A stretch of 64,000 nt of DNA from a virus, in IMG/VR virus record IMGVR_UViG_3300028837_002527, positions 1 through 64,000 of that record; one strand, given 5' to 3'. The notes beneath the pieces were generated by a model. The model was not told the DNA's origin. It saw nothing but the letters and a program-made list of their open reading frames with translations, and did no database searches. This document shows positions 32,599 to 42,603 of this stretch, piece by piece; positions within the stretch are counted from its first letter, which is position 1; every line of letters starts with the position of its first letter. The position numbers and the translations under genes were made by a program.

Positions 32599-33497
32599 TG
32601 TTAATGAGATTTAATCCTGTTGATAAAAGATTTGCATTGATATGTTTAAATTGTAATAAAGTATTTAGAACATATAATCGTAAAAATGATAGAAATAAAA
32701 GATTTTGTTCTATGGAATGTTTTAGACTATGACAAGCTGAACATAGAGTTTTACATGAAAAGACATGCGAAGTGTGTAATAAAGTTTTTAAAGTAAATAA
32801 GAAAAATGCAAGGATGTGTTCTATTAAATGTGCACAGAAATACACGAAGAAAAAAATAGCTTTACGTTATAAGGGTACAGGAAATTATAAAAAAGGCAAT
32901 ATTTTAGCATTATTTAATGAGTGTTGGAATGATATAGTTGATAGAGACGATATAAGAGTTATGAAAAAAAATGCAAAATGTCGAAAGTATACAAGAATAT
33001 ATGTTTCGGTTAAATGCCCAAAGTGTAAGGAGAAACGTTATCGTTCTATTAAAGATTTAATTTATTCTATTGAGGAAGGAACTTTTTCTGGATATTGCAT
33101 AAAGTGTTATGTTAGCAAAGGAAGGTCCTTACATTTACAAAAAAATGGAAAAAGAATTATTGGAAAAAGAAGATATATTGATGAAAGAGGATATATAAGT
33201 GTTAGAATTAAGCGAAATAGTAAATTTTATGATATGTCAGGAAATGGAATTATTTTAGAACACAGACTTATAATGGCAAAATATCTTGGTAGAAGTTTAA
33301 AGAGTTGGGAACATGTTCATCATATTGATGGAAACAAATCAAATAATGATATTGATAATTTAGAATTAAAGGATGGTTCAATACACTTAAGCATGCATAA
33401 AAGAACGAGAGATATGTATGCAGCAGAAAGAGAACAATTAAATCGTGTTAAAAAAGATTTAGAAAGAAGCAAAGCTAAACTTAAGGGAAGTGCTTAA
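32598..33497 (+). pseudogene. HNH homing endonuclease interrupted by an in-frame TGA
   Basis: The frame from ATG 32598 encodes two zinc knuckles (CLNCNKVF ... CSMEC; CEVCNKVF ... CSIKC) but is broken by TGA at 32730-32732. Reading resumes in the same frame to 33497 with a zinc domain (VKCPKCKEKRY) and an HNH nuclease (WEHVHHIDGNKSNNDIDNL). An internal ATG at 32772 could give a 241-residue active protein without the first knuckles. TGA is a normal stop elsewhere here, so this is a nonsense mutation or sequence error. Confidence 0.75.
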
Positions 33498-34010
33498 ATG
33501 AAAGATAAATTTAAAATTAAAGGAACAGTAAGATTCACTTTGAAAAATAAAAGTGGAAAAGTTATTAAAGAATATGTTAAGGAAAATCTAATTACTAATA
33601 CAGGATTAGCAACAATAGCAAAAGCATTACTTCAAGCAGGTGGGGATACTTCCATTGCTTTAGGAACTATTTATATTGGTGTTGGTGATAATTCAGTAGC
33701 AGTTCCAGCTCCATCTGTTACAGATATGACTTTAGCAAATGAACTTGCTAATGTTGCAGTTCCAAGAAAAGCAATTAATTATTGGAGAATAAATAATTAT
33801 TCTGCTATTTTTCAAACGGACTGGATGCCAACAGAAGGAAATTCAACACCACCAAATAAACTTGCAGATGCTGGTTTGTTTTGGAATGGTGCAACAGCAA
33901 ATAGAAATACAGGTGATTTAGTTTCAAGAGTGTTAATGATTCCTACACTTGCAAAAGACGGAAATAAAACCTTGACAATCACGTGGATATACACATTTGG
34001 TAGAATTTAA
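33498..34010 (+). CDS. Tail fibre-associated structural protein
   Basis: 170 residues. The N-terminus (RFTLKNKSGKVIKEYVKENL) followed by ITNTGLATIAKALLQAG is a recurring pattern in phage tail/fibre accessory proteins. The rest is beta-rich. It starts immediately after the homing endonuclease, so it was probably contiguous with the tail tip gene before the insertion. Confidence 0.65.
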   Translation: MKDKFKIKGTVRFTLKNKSGKVIKEYVKENLITNTGLATIAKALLQAGGDTSIALGTIYIGVGDNSVAVPAPSVTDMTLANELANVAVPRKAINYWRINNYSAIFQTDWMPTEGNSTPPNKLADAGLFWNGATANRNTGDLVSRVLMIPTLAKDGNKTLTITWIYTFGRI

Positions 34011-34027
34011 AGTGAGGAGATAAAGAT

Positions 34028-35395
34028 ATGGCTGAAGCAGTAAATCCAGAAAATGATGCAGGATTATTTCCCAATTATGGTAAAGATGATACACACAAAA
34101 TTTGGGGACATGGTCATATAATAAATCGTCATAGATTAAATGGGCATGAATTCTGGATGGGAGATGGAATAACTCAAGTTGATGTTATTCCAGAAAGCAA
34201 TGACCCTGATGTAAACCCACTTGATTCAATGTATATTTATGGAGGTGGTACAGATTTAAAAGTTAGAAAAATAATAGGAAATGTTGATGGATATAACTTT
34301 AAGTTTGATGTTGAAACAGCTATAGGAAATCCAGGAGCAATAAATACTTATTTTATAATGATAGCATATGATGAAGATGATGACCCGCAATATGCTGGGT
34401 CTGTTGAAGATGTTGATTTTGACGTTATCACAGCGTTAAATAAGACCATTCCAGGAACGTATGATGGTGCTTTGGTTCTTGGCTATGCAGATTGGAATGG
34501 AGTGGATACTTGGTCTAATATTGTTGTTTATCCACATTATAATACACTTGCAATGAGAAGGTTGCCACCAAGTTGGCATACAAGACAAGCAGGTGCTTTC
34601 GGAAATGGACAAGATGGAGATTTAACTGTTGCTGCTCCAGCATCTTTGACAAAAGATACATATTGTAGAAGAGTTACAATTAGTTCGTCATTAACTACTG
34701 CTGGATATAGACTATTTGCATCCGAGTATATATGGATAAAAAATGGAGGTTCAATAAATAGAAATGGAGTTCAAGGAAATCCGGGTGGAGGTTTATCAGA
34801 ACAAGAATTAGGTGGCAGTGGTAGTGGAGGAGCTGGTGCAGTAGGTGTTGGAAATCCAGGTTCTTCAGCAACACCTGGAACAGAAGAATCACTGGGGGGG
34901 GATGGTGGAAAAGGTGGAGACGGTAATAATGCGGGTGGAGCAAAAGGAGACGGAACAGAAAGAGACCCAATTTATAATGTACCTCAAGGAATTATGCTTG
35001 AGAAAAAGGGAAACTTATATCAAGGTGGTTCTGGTGGCGGCGGAGGAGGTGGAGATGGAGCTGCTGCTGTTGGTGGGGGTGGCGCTTCTGGTGGAGGTAT
35101 TGTACTTGTGTCTGCTCCTTTAATTTATATAGAAAATGGTGGTTTTATTAGAGCACAAGGAGGTGATGGACAACCAGGTTCAGGACCTAACACTGGTGGA
35201 GGTGGAGGAGGCGGAGGAGGAGCAGTTATTCTAATTATGAAAAAATTAGAATATACTGTTGCTGGAAATCCGCTTAATGTAAATGGAGGTTTGGGTGGTG
35301 CTGGTCAAAATGGAAGTCCAGCTAACGGAGACCCAGGAGTTACTGGACAGATTATAAAAATTTTCTTGGATGAAGTAAATGAGGTCTTGAATTAA
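34028..35395 (+). CDS. Glycine-rich tail fibre
   Basis: 455 residues. The N-terminal 190 residues are a beta-rich attachment domain. From about 235 the sequence is dominated by Gly-rich stretches (GGGLSEQELGGSGSGGAGAV, GGSGGGGGGGDGAAAV, NTGGGGGGGGGAV), like polyglycine-sandwich tips of receptor-binding fibres. GAGGAG precedes the ATG. Likely involved in host recognition. Confidence 0.7.
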   Translation: MAEAVNPENDAGLFPNYGKDDTHKIWGHGHIINRHRLNGHEFWMGDGITQVDVIPESNDPDVNPLDSMYIYGGGTDLKVRKIIGNVDGYNFKFDVETAIGNPGAINTYFIMIAYDEDDDPQYAGSVEDVDFDVITALNKTIPGTYDGALVLGYADWNGVDTWSNIVVYPHYNTLAMRRLPPSWHTRQAGAFGNGQDGDLTVAAPASLTKDTYCRRVTISSSLTTAGYRLFASEYIWIKNGGSINRNGVQGNPGGGLSEQELGGSGSGGAGAVGVGNPGSSATPGTEESLGGDGGKGGDGNNAGGAKGDGTERDPIYNVPQGIMLEKKGNLYQGGSGGGGGGGDGAAAVGGGGASGGGIVLVSAPLIYIENGGFIRAQGGDGQPGSGPNTGGGGGGGGGAVILIMKKLEYTVAGNPLNVNGGLGGAGQNGSPANGDPGVTGQIIKIFLDEVNEVLN

Positions 35396-35830
35396 ATGAA
35401 AGCAATACTCAGAGTAGCAATTGACGACAGTAAATTTTTATCTGGAACGGTCCTCAACGCCTATTCAGACGATGAAGAACTTGGACCAGGCCAACTTGGG
35501 AATCAACTCTGCATAATGGTCAGGACGGAAAAGAGTCTTGGCGAACTCAGGGCTATGAGGATATATAAGAGAATCAGGATTGAACAATTTATGAGCGATG
35601 ATTCCATTGCAATCAGGATACAACAGAAGGCAAGGCTTCTGAAGATAATGCAGAATAAGAAAGACCCCGTCATTGAACATGATGACGTTACTATCAAACC
35701 GCGTTTCGACAAGGTCGTGGACTTGATATTACAACCGGGATTGCTCCAAGACACGCCGGAGGCCCAGTGGCCGAAGGCGGATGATTTGGAAATAGAGGAA
35801 AGAGATGGCGACGTACTACGACTGCGGTGA
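35396..35830 (+). CDS. Hypothetical protein, GC-rich cassette
   Basis: 144 residues, alpha/beta, starting directly after the fibre stop and overlapping the next gene by 26 bases. Its DNA is close to 50 percent GC (for example 53-55 percent over 35701-35820), far above neighbouring genes, so it looks recently acquired. No domain recognised; the position suggests a tail fibre partner or chaperone. Confidence 0.6.
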   Translation: MKAILRVAIDDSKFLSGTVLNAYSDDEELGPGQLGNQLCIMVRTEKSLGELRAMRIYKRIRIEQFMSDDSIAIRIQQKARLLKIMQNKKDPVIEHDDVTIKPRFDKVVDLILQPGLLQDTPEAQWPKADDLEIEERDGDVLRLR

Positions 35831-36815
35831 TGGTAAAACTTACACGAGCGTGACTGCCGTACAGGATGCTGTGGACGATATGCCCGGAGATATGAATGGG
35901 CAGAGTATTCATGCGGCGAGGGTTTTTACAAAAACACCCACGTTGAATTACAATGGTGTTGATGCCAGAACTGGATTTACGAATACAAGCGCTGCTGACC
36001 ATCCGGAGATTATAGGCCAAATTTATCACGGCGGATTGGCTGGGGTTGCGCCTAAATTTTTCAATAATTATTCTGGGGGAGTAGTTGCAATATTAATGAT
36101 TAATTATGGGGTGATAGAAAATATCGAGATTGGTGATATTGGTGCTTGTAGAGAAGGTGTTTATATCCACCAGGGAAATGTTAATAATTGCATTATACAT
36201 GATTTGGCCTACGTTAGTCATCGTTGCAGGGCTATTGCTGCTATAACAGGTGGCAATTTAATTTATAATAATTTTATATACGGCATCCATTGTACAAATC
36301 CCAGTCAATTTGCAGCAGGAATATATTCTCACGGCACGGGGAACAAAATTTACGCAAATTCAATTTATAATGTTACGCACATAGGCACAAAAGCATATGG
36401 TATTCAAAGTGTTGATGACAGTTCTATAATAAAAGACAATATTTCGACGGCGACAGCAAATAATGACTTTAAATGGAACGGCGGTGAGTCTGCTGCAAAC
36501 ACCGACTACAACTGCTCGGAAGATGCAACGGCGGACGACCGCGGGGCCACGCACGCGCTTATCAACCAGGACCCGACAAACGATATTAAATTTGTGAACC
36601 TCGGGGCCGGAACCGAGGACTTGCATATACAGTCGGGTTCGTCCTGTATAGGTGCAGGAGTTGACCTTTCGGGCGAAGGCGTAACAGATGATATAGACGG
36701 AGACGCGAGACCCGCTACTCCATGTATGGGGGCGGATGAATATAGAGTGAGCTACATTCCACAACATAAAATCGGAAAAGGAATAAGAACTGGTGTCGGA
36801 ACGGGGATAGGATAA
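35805..36815 (+). CDS. Beta-helix tail protein (horizontally acquired)
   Basis: 336 residues of right-handed beta-helix character (NYGVIENIEIGDIGACREGV, NCIIHDLAYVSHRC, GNKIYANSIYNVTHIGTKAY). It ends with DGDARPATPCMGADEYR, a terminal cap common in such proteins. The N-terminus (YDCGDGKTYTSVTAVQDAV) parallels that of the virion protein at 23306. GC content is high at both ends and low in the middle, suggesting mosaic ancestry. Probable polysaccharide-binding or degrading function (inference). Confidence 0.65.
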   Translation: MATYYDCGDGKTYTSVTAVQDAVDDMPGDMNGQSIHAARVFTKTPTLNYNGVDARTGFTNTSAADHPEIIGQIYHGGLAGVAPKFFNNYSGGVVAILMINYGVIENIEIGDIGACREGVYIHQGNVNNCIIHDLAYVSHRCRAIAAITGGNLIYNNFIYGIHCTNPSQFAAGIYSHGTGNKIYANSIYNVTHIGTKAYGIQSVDDSSIIKDNISTATANNDFKWNGGESAANTDYNCSEDATADDRGATHALINQDPTNDIKFVNLGAGTEDLHIQSGSSCIGAGVDLSGEGVTDDIDGDARPATPCMGADEYRVSYIPQHKIGKGIRTGVGTGIG

Positions 36816-38117
36816 ATGAAATACTACGATAAGACAAAGAATGTAGGCTGTACGATAGAATTTCCTTTGATGGATAATGCTAATCCTCAAAGAGCATTTA
36901 CTGGAACTGCTTGGGGAGCATTGACAAATGAAGTTTTATCAGCGGTTTATAATGATGGAACTCCTGACCAAGTCCTTACTTTAAGTGGTACTCCTACTGA
37001 ATCTGCAAATGTAATTGGGCTTTGGTTATTGACACTTACAAATGGCGAGATGAATCACGATGAGATTGCTATTAAGTTAACAGCGGATGAAATAGATGAC
37101 CAGTTTTTGCTAATTTCAACAAAGTTGTACACAAATCTTCTTGCAATAAAAACTAAGACGAACGGGATGAATTTCACGGGAACAGATATAAAGTCTACGT
37201 TAGATGGAGAGAAAGTTGCTGTTTCCAGCATGAACGCAAATTCTATAAATGCAGCTGCTATTGCGGCCGCTGCTGTTACTAAGATTCAAGCTGGGTTGGC
37301 AGTACCGGGTGATGCGATGGATTTGATTACAGACGCTCTTGATGCAGCTGCTGTAAAAGCTGACGCTGTTACTAAAATCCAAGCTGGACTGGCAACAGGG
37401 GCAAATATAACTAGTGTGTTAGCAGCAATAGCAAATAATTTAACAGCAATTAGTGGTAACTTAACAGCGATTGGTGGTAACTTAACAGCAATACAAATAA
37501 ACACTGCAGTGTTGGTAATAATAGATACAGTTGTGGATGCAATCAAATTAAAAACTGATAAATTACCAACAAATCCTGCTGCTACCGGTGATAAGATGGA
37601 TTTAGTTAATAACGCTGTTGATGCTGATGTTTGGGCTGATAGTGCTACAACAGAACTTATAGATGCAATTATAGCTCGAGTAGGTGCAATAAAACTTATT
37701 GATAATGCTTTTGTGATTATACTTGACGAAGATGTAAATATATTACAAACACCAAGAATAAATTATGTTCGTGGTGATACACATCCGTATGTGATTTCAG
37801 TTGTTGACAATGATGGAACTCCTGTAAACTTGACAGGTTGTAAAATATACTTTACAGTTAAAGAGGAATATTCCGATTTAGATTCAGCTGCAATACTTCA
37901 AAAGACAAGTGCTGATGTTGCAGAAATTGAAATAACTGATTTTGCAGGTGGAATATTTGAAATTAAGTTTTTAGCTGATGATACTGAAGATGAAGAAACT
38001 GGTAGTTTTAATGATTATAAATATGATATTCAAATAAAAGATTCTTCTAATTTAATATGGACTAGGACTCGTGGAGTATTTCGTTTATATGGAGATGTAA
38101 CAAAGAAAGATGATTAG
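36816..38117 (+). CDS. Tail fibre with BppU-like C-terminal domain
   Basis: 433 residues. The middle (about 120-290) is Ala/Val/Ile-rich with repeats such as NLTAISGNLTAIGGNLTAI and paired VTKIQAGLA units, typical of trimeric fibre shafts. The C-terminal part (about 310-433) has RGDTHPYVISVVDNDGTPVN and IYFTVKEEY, an Ig-like domain found in baseplate BppU-type proteins. The GC content returns to the genome norm here. Confidence 0.65.
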   Translation: MKYYDKTKNVGCTIEFPLMDNANPQRAFTGTAWGALTNEVLSAVYNDGTPDQVLTLSGTPTESANVIGLWLLTLTNGEMNHDEIAIKLTADEIDDQFLLISTKLYTNLLAIKTKTNGMNFTGTDIKSTLDGEKVAVSSMNANSINAAAIAAAAVTKIQAGLAVPGDAMDLITDALDAAAVKADAVTKIQAGLATGANITSVLAAIANNLTAISGNLTAIGGNLTAIQINTAVLVIIDTVVDAIKLKTDKLPTNPAATGDKMDLVNNAVDADVWADSATTELIDAIIARVGAIKLIDNAFVIILDEDVNILQTPRINYVRGDTHPYVISVVDNDGTPVNLTGCKIYFTVKEEYSDLDSAAILQKTSADVAEIEITDFAGGIFEIKFLADDTEDEETGSFNDYKYDIQIKDSSNLIWTRTRGVFRLYGDVTKKDD

Positions 38118-38132
38118 GGATAAGGAGGAATC

Positions 38133-38516
38133 ATGTCTTTACATCAAAGAAAATTTTTATATTCCAGTGTTAAACAAGTAGCTCATGGTGCTGCTGCAAT
38201 TGAAAGTGATGTTGAAATTGATGTATCTCATGTTCATCATGCAAGAGTTCAAGCAAAAATTATAGGAAAAGATGGAGCTTCTAATGGAACATTTACTTTG
38301 GAAGCTTTTGGAGTAATAAATGCCTTACAAGATACTAAATTATTTGATTCATTTACAATGACAGCTAATGGACTTACTGAAGTTATTGAAAGTAAATTAA
38401 TGGATGTAAGGGGCTTTTCTTCAATTAAAGTAGAAATCTCTTATGTAAAAGCAGGTGATTATTGTGTAGCGGAAATACAGTGTGGTTTGCCATTTGCTGC
38501 AGGTTCACGTGGATAG
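38133..38516 (+). CDS. Small beta-sandwich structural protein
   Basis: 127 residues. Beta-rich (VEIDVSHVHHARVQAKIIG, SKLMDVRGFSSIKVEISYV) with an AAGGAGGAA site upstream. It lies between fibre genes and probably is a fibre or tail accessory. Not recognised as a known family. Confidence 0.6.
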   Translation: MSLHQRKFLYSSVKQVAHGAAAIESDVEIDVSHVHHARVQAKIIGKDGASNGTFTLEAFGVINALQDTKLFDSFTMTANGLTEVIESKLMDVRGFSSIKVEISYVKAGDYCVAEIQCGLPFAAGSRG

Positions 38517-38581
38517 CTAATTGTAACTGGTAAGTGGAACGTGATTAGATTAAGCCAAACCAATATGAAAGGAAAAGAAAA

Positions 38582-41500
38582 ATGGCTGAAGAAATTTTTG
38601 GAACTAAATTGAGATATGTTGAAATGTTAAATCTTCAATGTCCAGCAAGTAAGATTTGTGAACTTGGTACAATGCTCAGAAAAGCGGAGAGACGTGTAGG
38701 TCCTCCAGTAACAGATATTGCTGCTTTGAAGTTAGTTGATGCAAATAATCGTTATGATGGCAAAGTAATTATGGTAAAGAATCGTGGTTTTTACGTATTT
38801 GATGCTGAAAGCACTGAAACTGAAGATTTAGAAAGAATAGTAGCTCCTACTGTAGGAACTGGTCGTTGGCACGCTGCTGGTGGCCAAGAATCAGGTGGCG
38901 GAATTATTTGGGAACGTGGTGTTATTGATAAGGATATTGTAGATTCAGCAGGAGCTGTAGCTACTGAAGGAAATCGTTATCTTATTGGTGGTGTTGGTCT
39001 TAATGATTGGGCTGGACATAATTGGGATATTACAGAATACACTTCAGATGCTGAATGGATATTTACTGAACCAAGAGAAGGAATGGTAGTTCATATTGCA
39101 GACGAAGATAAAATTATGATTTACAATGGAACTAGTTGGACTGACTTTGGTTTAGTAGTTCAAATTAATAGAAAAAATATTGCATGGGTTGATAAGGATG
39201 GAAGTGATACTACTGGACAAGTTGGTAGTTTTACTCGTCCATATTTAACTATTGGAGCAGCACTTACTGCAATAACTACAGCAGCTGCAGATGATAGATT
39301 TGCAATTATTGTTGGTTCTGGTGAATATGCTGAAAATGTCGTGTGTAAACCATTTGTTGATTTATATCTTGGTACAGCGAGAATTATTCCTGCTGCTGGA
39401 GATGGAATTAAATTTGATGATGACATGTCTGTTCATGATGGAATAGTTTCAGCAGCAGCTGGATATTGTTTTGATGTAACTGCTGTTGGTGTTACTTCTG
39501 CAAATTGTTACAATACTCAATATGCTGCTGGTAAAGTATTAAAAAGTGGTGGTGGAGCATTTGTTAATTTTTACAATATTCAACCACTTCCAGGAGCAGC
39601 AATTGCTACCTTTGCTGATGTTGCTGGTGGAGCATTGGGTGGAATATTTTATGATTCACAACTTGATGGTGCAGCAGGTACAGATGATGAAATTCAACTT
39701 TATGGTTGTTATTGCAATGGAGCTTGGACTACTACAGATACTATTATAGCTAATGCAACTACTTTTGTAGGAGCATTTAGTTTAACTACTCCTTCAGCTG
39801 CAAGTCATTTTCAAGGATGTAATTTTGTTGCAAGTCTTACTGCGCTTGAAGGTTCTGCAATATTTGAGGGTTGTCAAATAGGAACTTCAATTACTGTTAA
39901 TCATGCAAATGCAGATATAATATTTAATGGTTGTTATGTAGGAACTACATATACTGTTACACTTGGAATAGCGCAGTTTAATGGAGGCGGCATTAGTACA
40001 GATGTGTCTTTTGCGGGTACTAATGTAAATAGTTTTAATGGAGTTCGAGTTGGTGGAACTACCACTATTCTTGAAGCAACACTTCACGCTGAAGGATGTA
40101 GATTTGTTGGAGCTTTTCTTGTAAATCATGCAAATGCAATATTTGTTGGAAATGGTAATAAATTTGATGACACTTACACTGTTACACTTGGGGAAGCGAC
40201 TTCAGATGGTTCTACAATAACTGGAGCAGTTTCTCTTGAAGGAACAAATGTAAATCGTTTTGGTGGCTGCACATTAGAAAGTTCTTTAACAATACTTGAA
40301 GCAACTGCAATAGCAACTGGTGGAAGCATTGAAGGAGCAGTAACAGTTAATCATGCTAATGCTGTGCTTGAAAGTTCTGGCTGTCATTTTGAGAGTACTT
40401 ATACTATTACTCTTGGAACTGGAAATATTGAAGGCGGGAGAATTCAAGGAGCAACTTCAATAGCTGGAACTAATACTAATAGATTAACAAGTACGATGTT
40501 GGCAGCTGTTACAGTACTTGAAGCAACTGTAATTATTACTGGTAGTTCAATAACTGGTGCACTACTTGCAAATCATGCAAATGCTGTACTACGAGTTGAA
40601 GGTACAGATTTTGCAGGAACATTTACAGTTACATTGGGAGTTGCAACTGTAAATGGAGGTTTAATTGTAGGTGCAACTTCACTTGAAGGTACCAATGCTA
40701 ACTTCTTTGAAGGTGTACGATTTGGTGATACTTTTACACTTCTTGAAGCTACTGCAAATCTTGCGGGATGTTCAGTAGCAGGTGCTGTACTTGTAAATCA
40801 TGCTGCTGCTATTTTAGTTGCTACTGGTAGTGATTTTCAAAATACTTTCACAGTTACACTTGGAGAAGCAACTGTTGATGGCACAATTATTTCTGGTGCA
40901 GTTTCCGTTGAAGGAACTAATACAAACCGACTTGCCGGATGTACACTCGAAGGTGCTTTGACAGTTCTTGAAGCAACTGTGATTTTAGCTGGAAGTTCAG
41001 TTGAAGGTGCAGTAGATACTAATCATGCAAGTGCAGTGTTATATGACATCGGTTCAATACTTGAGAGTACTCTAACTACTACACTTGGAGCAGCAGTTGT
41101 TTCAGGCGGAAGTATTAGAGGTGCAATTGATGTAGCCGCTGGTGCAATTGAGATGTCCAATGACACTGACTTGGGTGGTGCTATTACAGGTGCTCCTACT
41201 TATCTTGGAACTCCAATAAGAGATATTGGCGGAGTTGGGCTTACCTTTATTCGATTTACTGGTGTTCCACTTGCAAACGATACTTTTACTATTGATGGTA
41301 GAATTCACATGTTTGATGGTGGTGGAGACGTTCCTATTGTTCGTGTTCCGGGTAATGTGGATGGGACACTTGATAATGCAGTAACAGCTATTAATGCTGA
41401 TGCAGCTGGTGTTGGTGTTACTTATGCAATTAAAGCTGCTGGTGCAGGAGCTGCTAACGGAGTTCTAATAATTGTCCATGAGACTGTAGCGACTGACTTT

Positions 41501-41860
41501 GCTTTAGTTATTACTGTAAATGTTGGTGGATTTATGACTGCTAGTCACGCCAACGCAGTCGGTGATTTTGTAGCTGCTCGTCAAGACAATTATAAGTTCC
41601 GTCGTGTAATGGTTGCTCAGGACATTCTTGCTCTAGCAGCAGTTGAAGGTATTGTTCTTGGATGTGTACCGTCAACTGTAGCACCAAGATATATTAACTT
41701 ATTTGCGACAGATGCTGCTGGTGTTATTTTACCAATGGCAACTTATAGGATTAATGCTAATCAGGTTGGAGGTGCGTGGTATGAGATTGAACTTTTAGAC
41801 CCACTTGGTGCGGCTCAGTTTGCTGCTGGTGACCTTGCATATGTTGAGGCCCAGGTCTAA
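38582..41860 (+). CDS. Giant repeat-containing tail spike
   Basis: 1092 residues. The N-terminal ~420 residues include an attachment region and a tail-spike-like start (LTIGAALTAITTAAADDRF). Residues about 420-860 carry six 75-residue repeats, each with the markers NHANA, TVTLG, GTN and LEAT. Each unit divides into four coils of 18-20 residues, so they should build about 24 beta-helix rungs. The C-terminal ~220 residues resemble the next gene. Probable receptor-binding spike; AAAGGAAAAG upstream. Confidence 0.75.
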   Translation: MAEEIFGTKLRYVEMLNLQCPASKICELGTMLRKAERRVGPPVTDIAALKLVDANNRYDGKVIMVKNRGFYVFDAESTETEDLERIVAPTVGTGRWHAAGGQESGGGIIWERGVIDKDIVDSAGAVATEGNRYLIGGVGLNDWAGHNWDITEYTSDAEWIFTEPREGMVVHIADEDKIMIYNGTSWTDFGLVVQINRKNIAWVDKDGSDTTGQVGSFTRPYLTIGAALTAITTAAADDRFAIIVGSGEYAENVVCKPFVDLYLGTARIIPAAGDGIKFDDDMSVHDGIVSAAAGYCFDVTAVGVTSANCYNTQYAAGKVLKSGGGAFVNFYNIQPLPGAAIATFADVAGGALGGIFYDSQLDGAAGTDDEIQLYGCYCNGAWTTTDTIIANATTFVGAFSLTTPSAASHFQGCNFVASLTALEGSAIFEGCQIGTSITVNHANADIIFNGCYVGTTYTVTLGIAQFNGGGISTDVSFAGTNVNSFNGVRVGGTTTILEATLHAEGCRFVGAFLVNHANAIFVGNGNKFDDTYTVTLGEATSDGSTITGAVSLEGTNVNRFGGCTLESSLTILEATAIATGGSIEGAVTVNHANAVLESSGCHFESTYTITLGTGNIEGGRIQGATSIAGTNTNRLTSTMLAAVTVLEATVIITGSSITGALLANHANAVLRVEGTDFAGTFTVTLGVATVNGGLIVGATSLEGTNANFFEGVRFGDTFTLLEATANLAGCSVAGAVLVNHAAAILVATGSDFQNTFTVTLGEATVDGTIISGAVSVEGTNTNRLAGCTLEGALTVLEATVILAGSSVEGAVDTNHASAVLYDIGSILESTLTTTLGAAVVSGGSIRGAIDVAAGAIEMSNDTDLGGAITGAPTYLGTPIRDIGGVGLTFIRFTGVPLANDTFTIDGRIHMFDGGGDVPIVRVPGNVDGTLDNAVTAINADAAGVGVTYAIKAAGAGAANGVLIIVHETVATDFALVITVNVGGFMTASHANAVGDFVAARQDNYKFRRVMVAQDILALAAVEGIVLGCVPSTVAPRYINLFATDAAGVILPMATYRINANQVGGAWYEIELLDPLGAAQFAAGDLAYVEAQV
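39897..41150 (+). repeat. Six tandem 225-bp repeats in the spike gene
   Basis: Near-identical landmarks (the NHANA codons) recur at about 39.90, 40.12, 40.35, 40.57, 40.80 and 41.02 kb, a period of 225 bp or exactly 75 codons. Copies differ at many positions, so the expansion is not brand new, but the exact spacing is kept. In-frame unequal exchange could change spike length. Confidence 0.85.
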
Positions 41861-41893
41861 TTCGTAACTTTTAAGGAAAGGAAAGGAATAAAC

Positions 41894-42571
41894 ATGGCTG
41901 GACCAGTAGCAGACGTTCAGATTGACTCTGAACTCTCAAAAGACTTAGGTGGGATTGGAGTTGGATATGTTTCTTTCTCCAAACAACCCGCAGCTAATGA
42001 CATTATAACAGTCGGTGCAAGAGGTATTGAGTTTGATGGTGTTGGTGCTAATATTAATGTAGCCATTGGTGGAACTCTTGCCTTAACACTTGCAGCCGCT
42101 GTTGCTGCTATTAATGCAGATGGCACAATTCTTGCGGATGCTATCGTTGGAGCAAACGATGCTTGTTTGAACTTTGTTGCGCGGTCTCCAGGTACTGCAG
42201 GAAATCTTGGAATTGTCGATACTGTTGACAGTGGCGCAGCAATGATTTGTTCAGCCGCTCTTATGGTTGGTGGAAAAGCAACTGCAATTACGGAATCATA
42301 TCGTGAATCCTATACAATAACTGCAATAGATGTACAAGAAATGGCGGCAGGAGCGCAGGATGCGGAAATTTGCATTGCAGCTATTCCAAAAACTACTGCT
42401 CCTACTTCAACTCAAATAACAGTTTGGGATACAACGGGCTTAATACACCCGTTCGCAAGTCTGTTGTTTGTTTGGAGACAAATCAATGCTAATTATTATG
42501 GTTTGTTTCTGGAAGATAATGGACCTTTATTAGCCGCTGGCGACACAATAGAAATAATTGCAGCGTATTAG
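41894..42571 (+). CDS. Spike C-terminal domain paralogue
   Basis: 225 residues. It aligns with the last 220 residues of the spike: IGGVGLTFIRFTGVPLANDTF corresponds to GIGVGYVSFSKQPAANDII, then AAVAAINAD, and near the end LFVWRQINANYYGLFLED. It is therefore a stand-alone copy of that domain, perhaps a cap or adaptor for the spike trimer. GGAAAGGAA upstream. Confidence 0.65.
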   Translation: MAGPVADVQIDSELSKDLGGIGVGYVSFSKQPAANDIITVGARGIEFDGVGANINVAIGGTLALTLAAAVAAINADGTILADAIVGANDACLNFVARSPGTAGNLGIVDTVDSGAAMICSAALMVGGKATAITESYRESYTITAIDVQEMAAGAQDAEICIAAIPKTTAPTSTQITVWDTTGLIHPFASLLFVWRQINANYYGLFLEDNGPLLAAGDTIEIIAAY

Positions 42572-42603
42572 TAAAATTAACGCATGAATGAAGGAGAATA
42601 GAT

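Noticed and set aside
32730-32732. TGA read as tryptophan (alternative genetic code)
   Set aside because: Many intact genes end in TGA, Trp is coded by TGG throughout, and no suppressor tRNA is seen. A nonsense mutation or error is simpler.
36360-36890. 176-codon antisense ORF across the beta-helix gene
   Set aside because: It overlaps two sense genes, has no SD and no recognisable domain; the sense product has clear beta-helix repeats.
39897-41150. CRISPR-like array
   Set aside because: The regular 225-bp period is coding repeat of the spike in one continuous frame, with no short repeat/spacer alternation. No CRISPR array is present elsewhere in the window.
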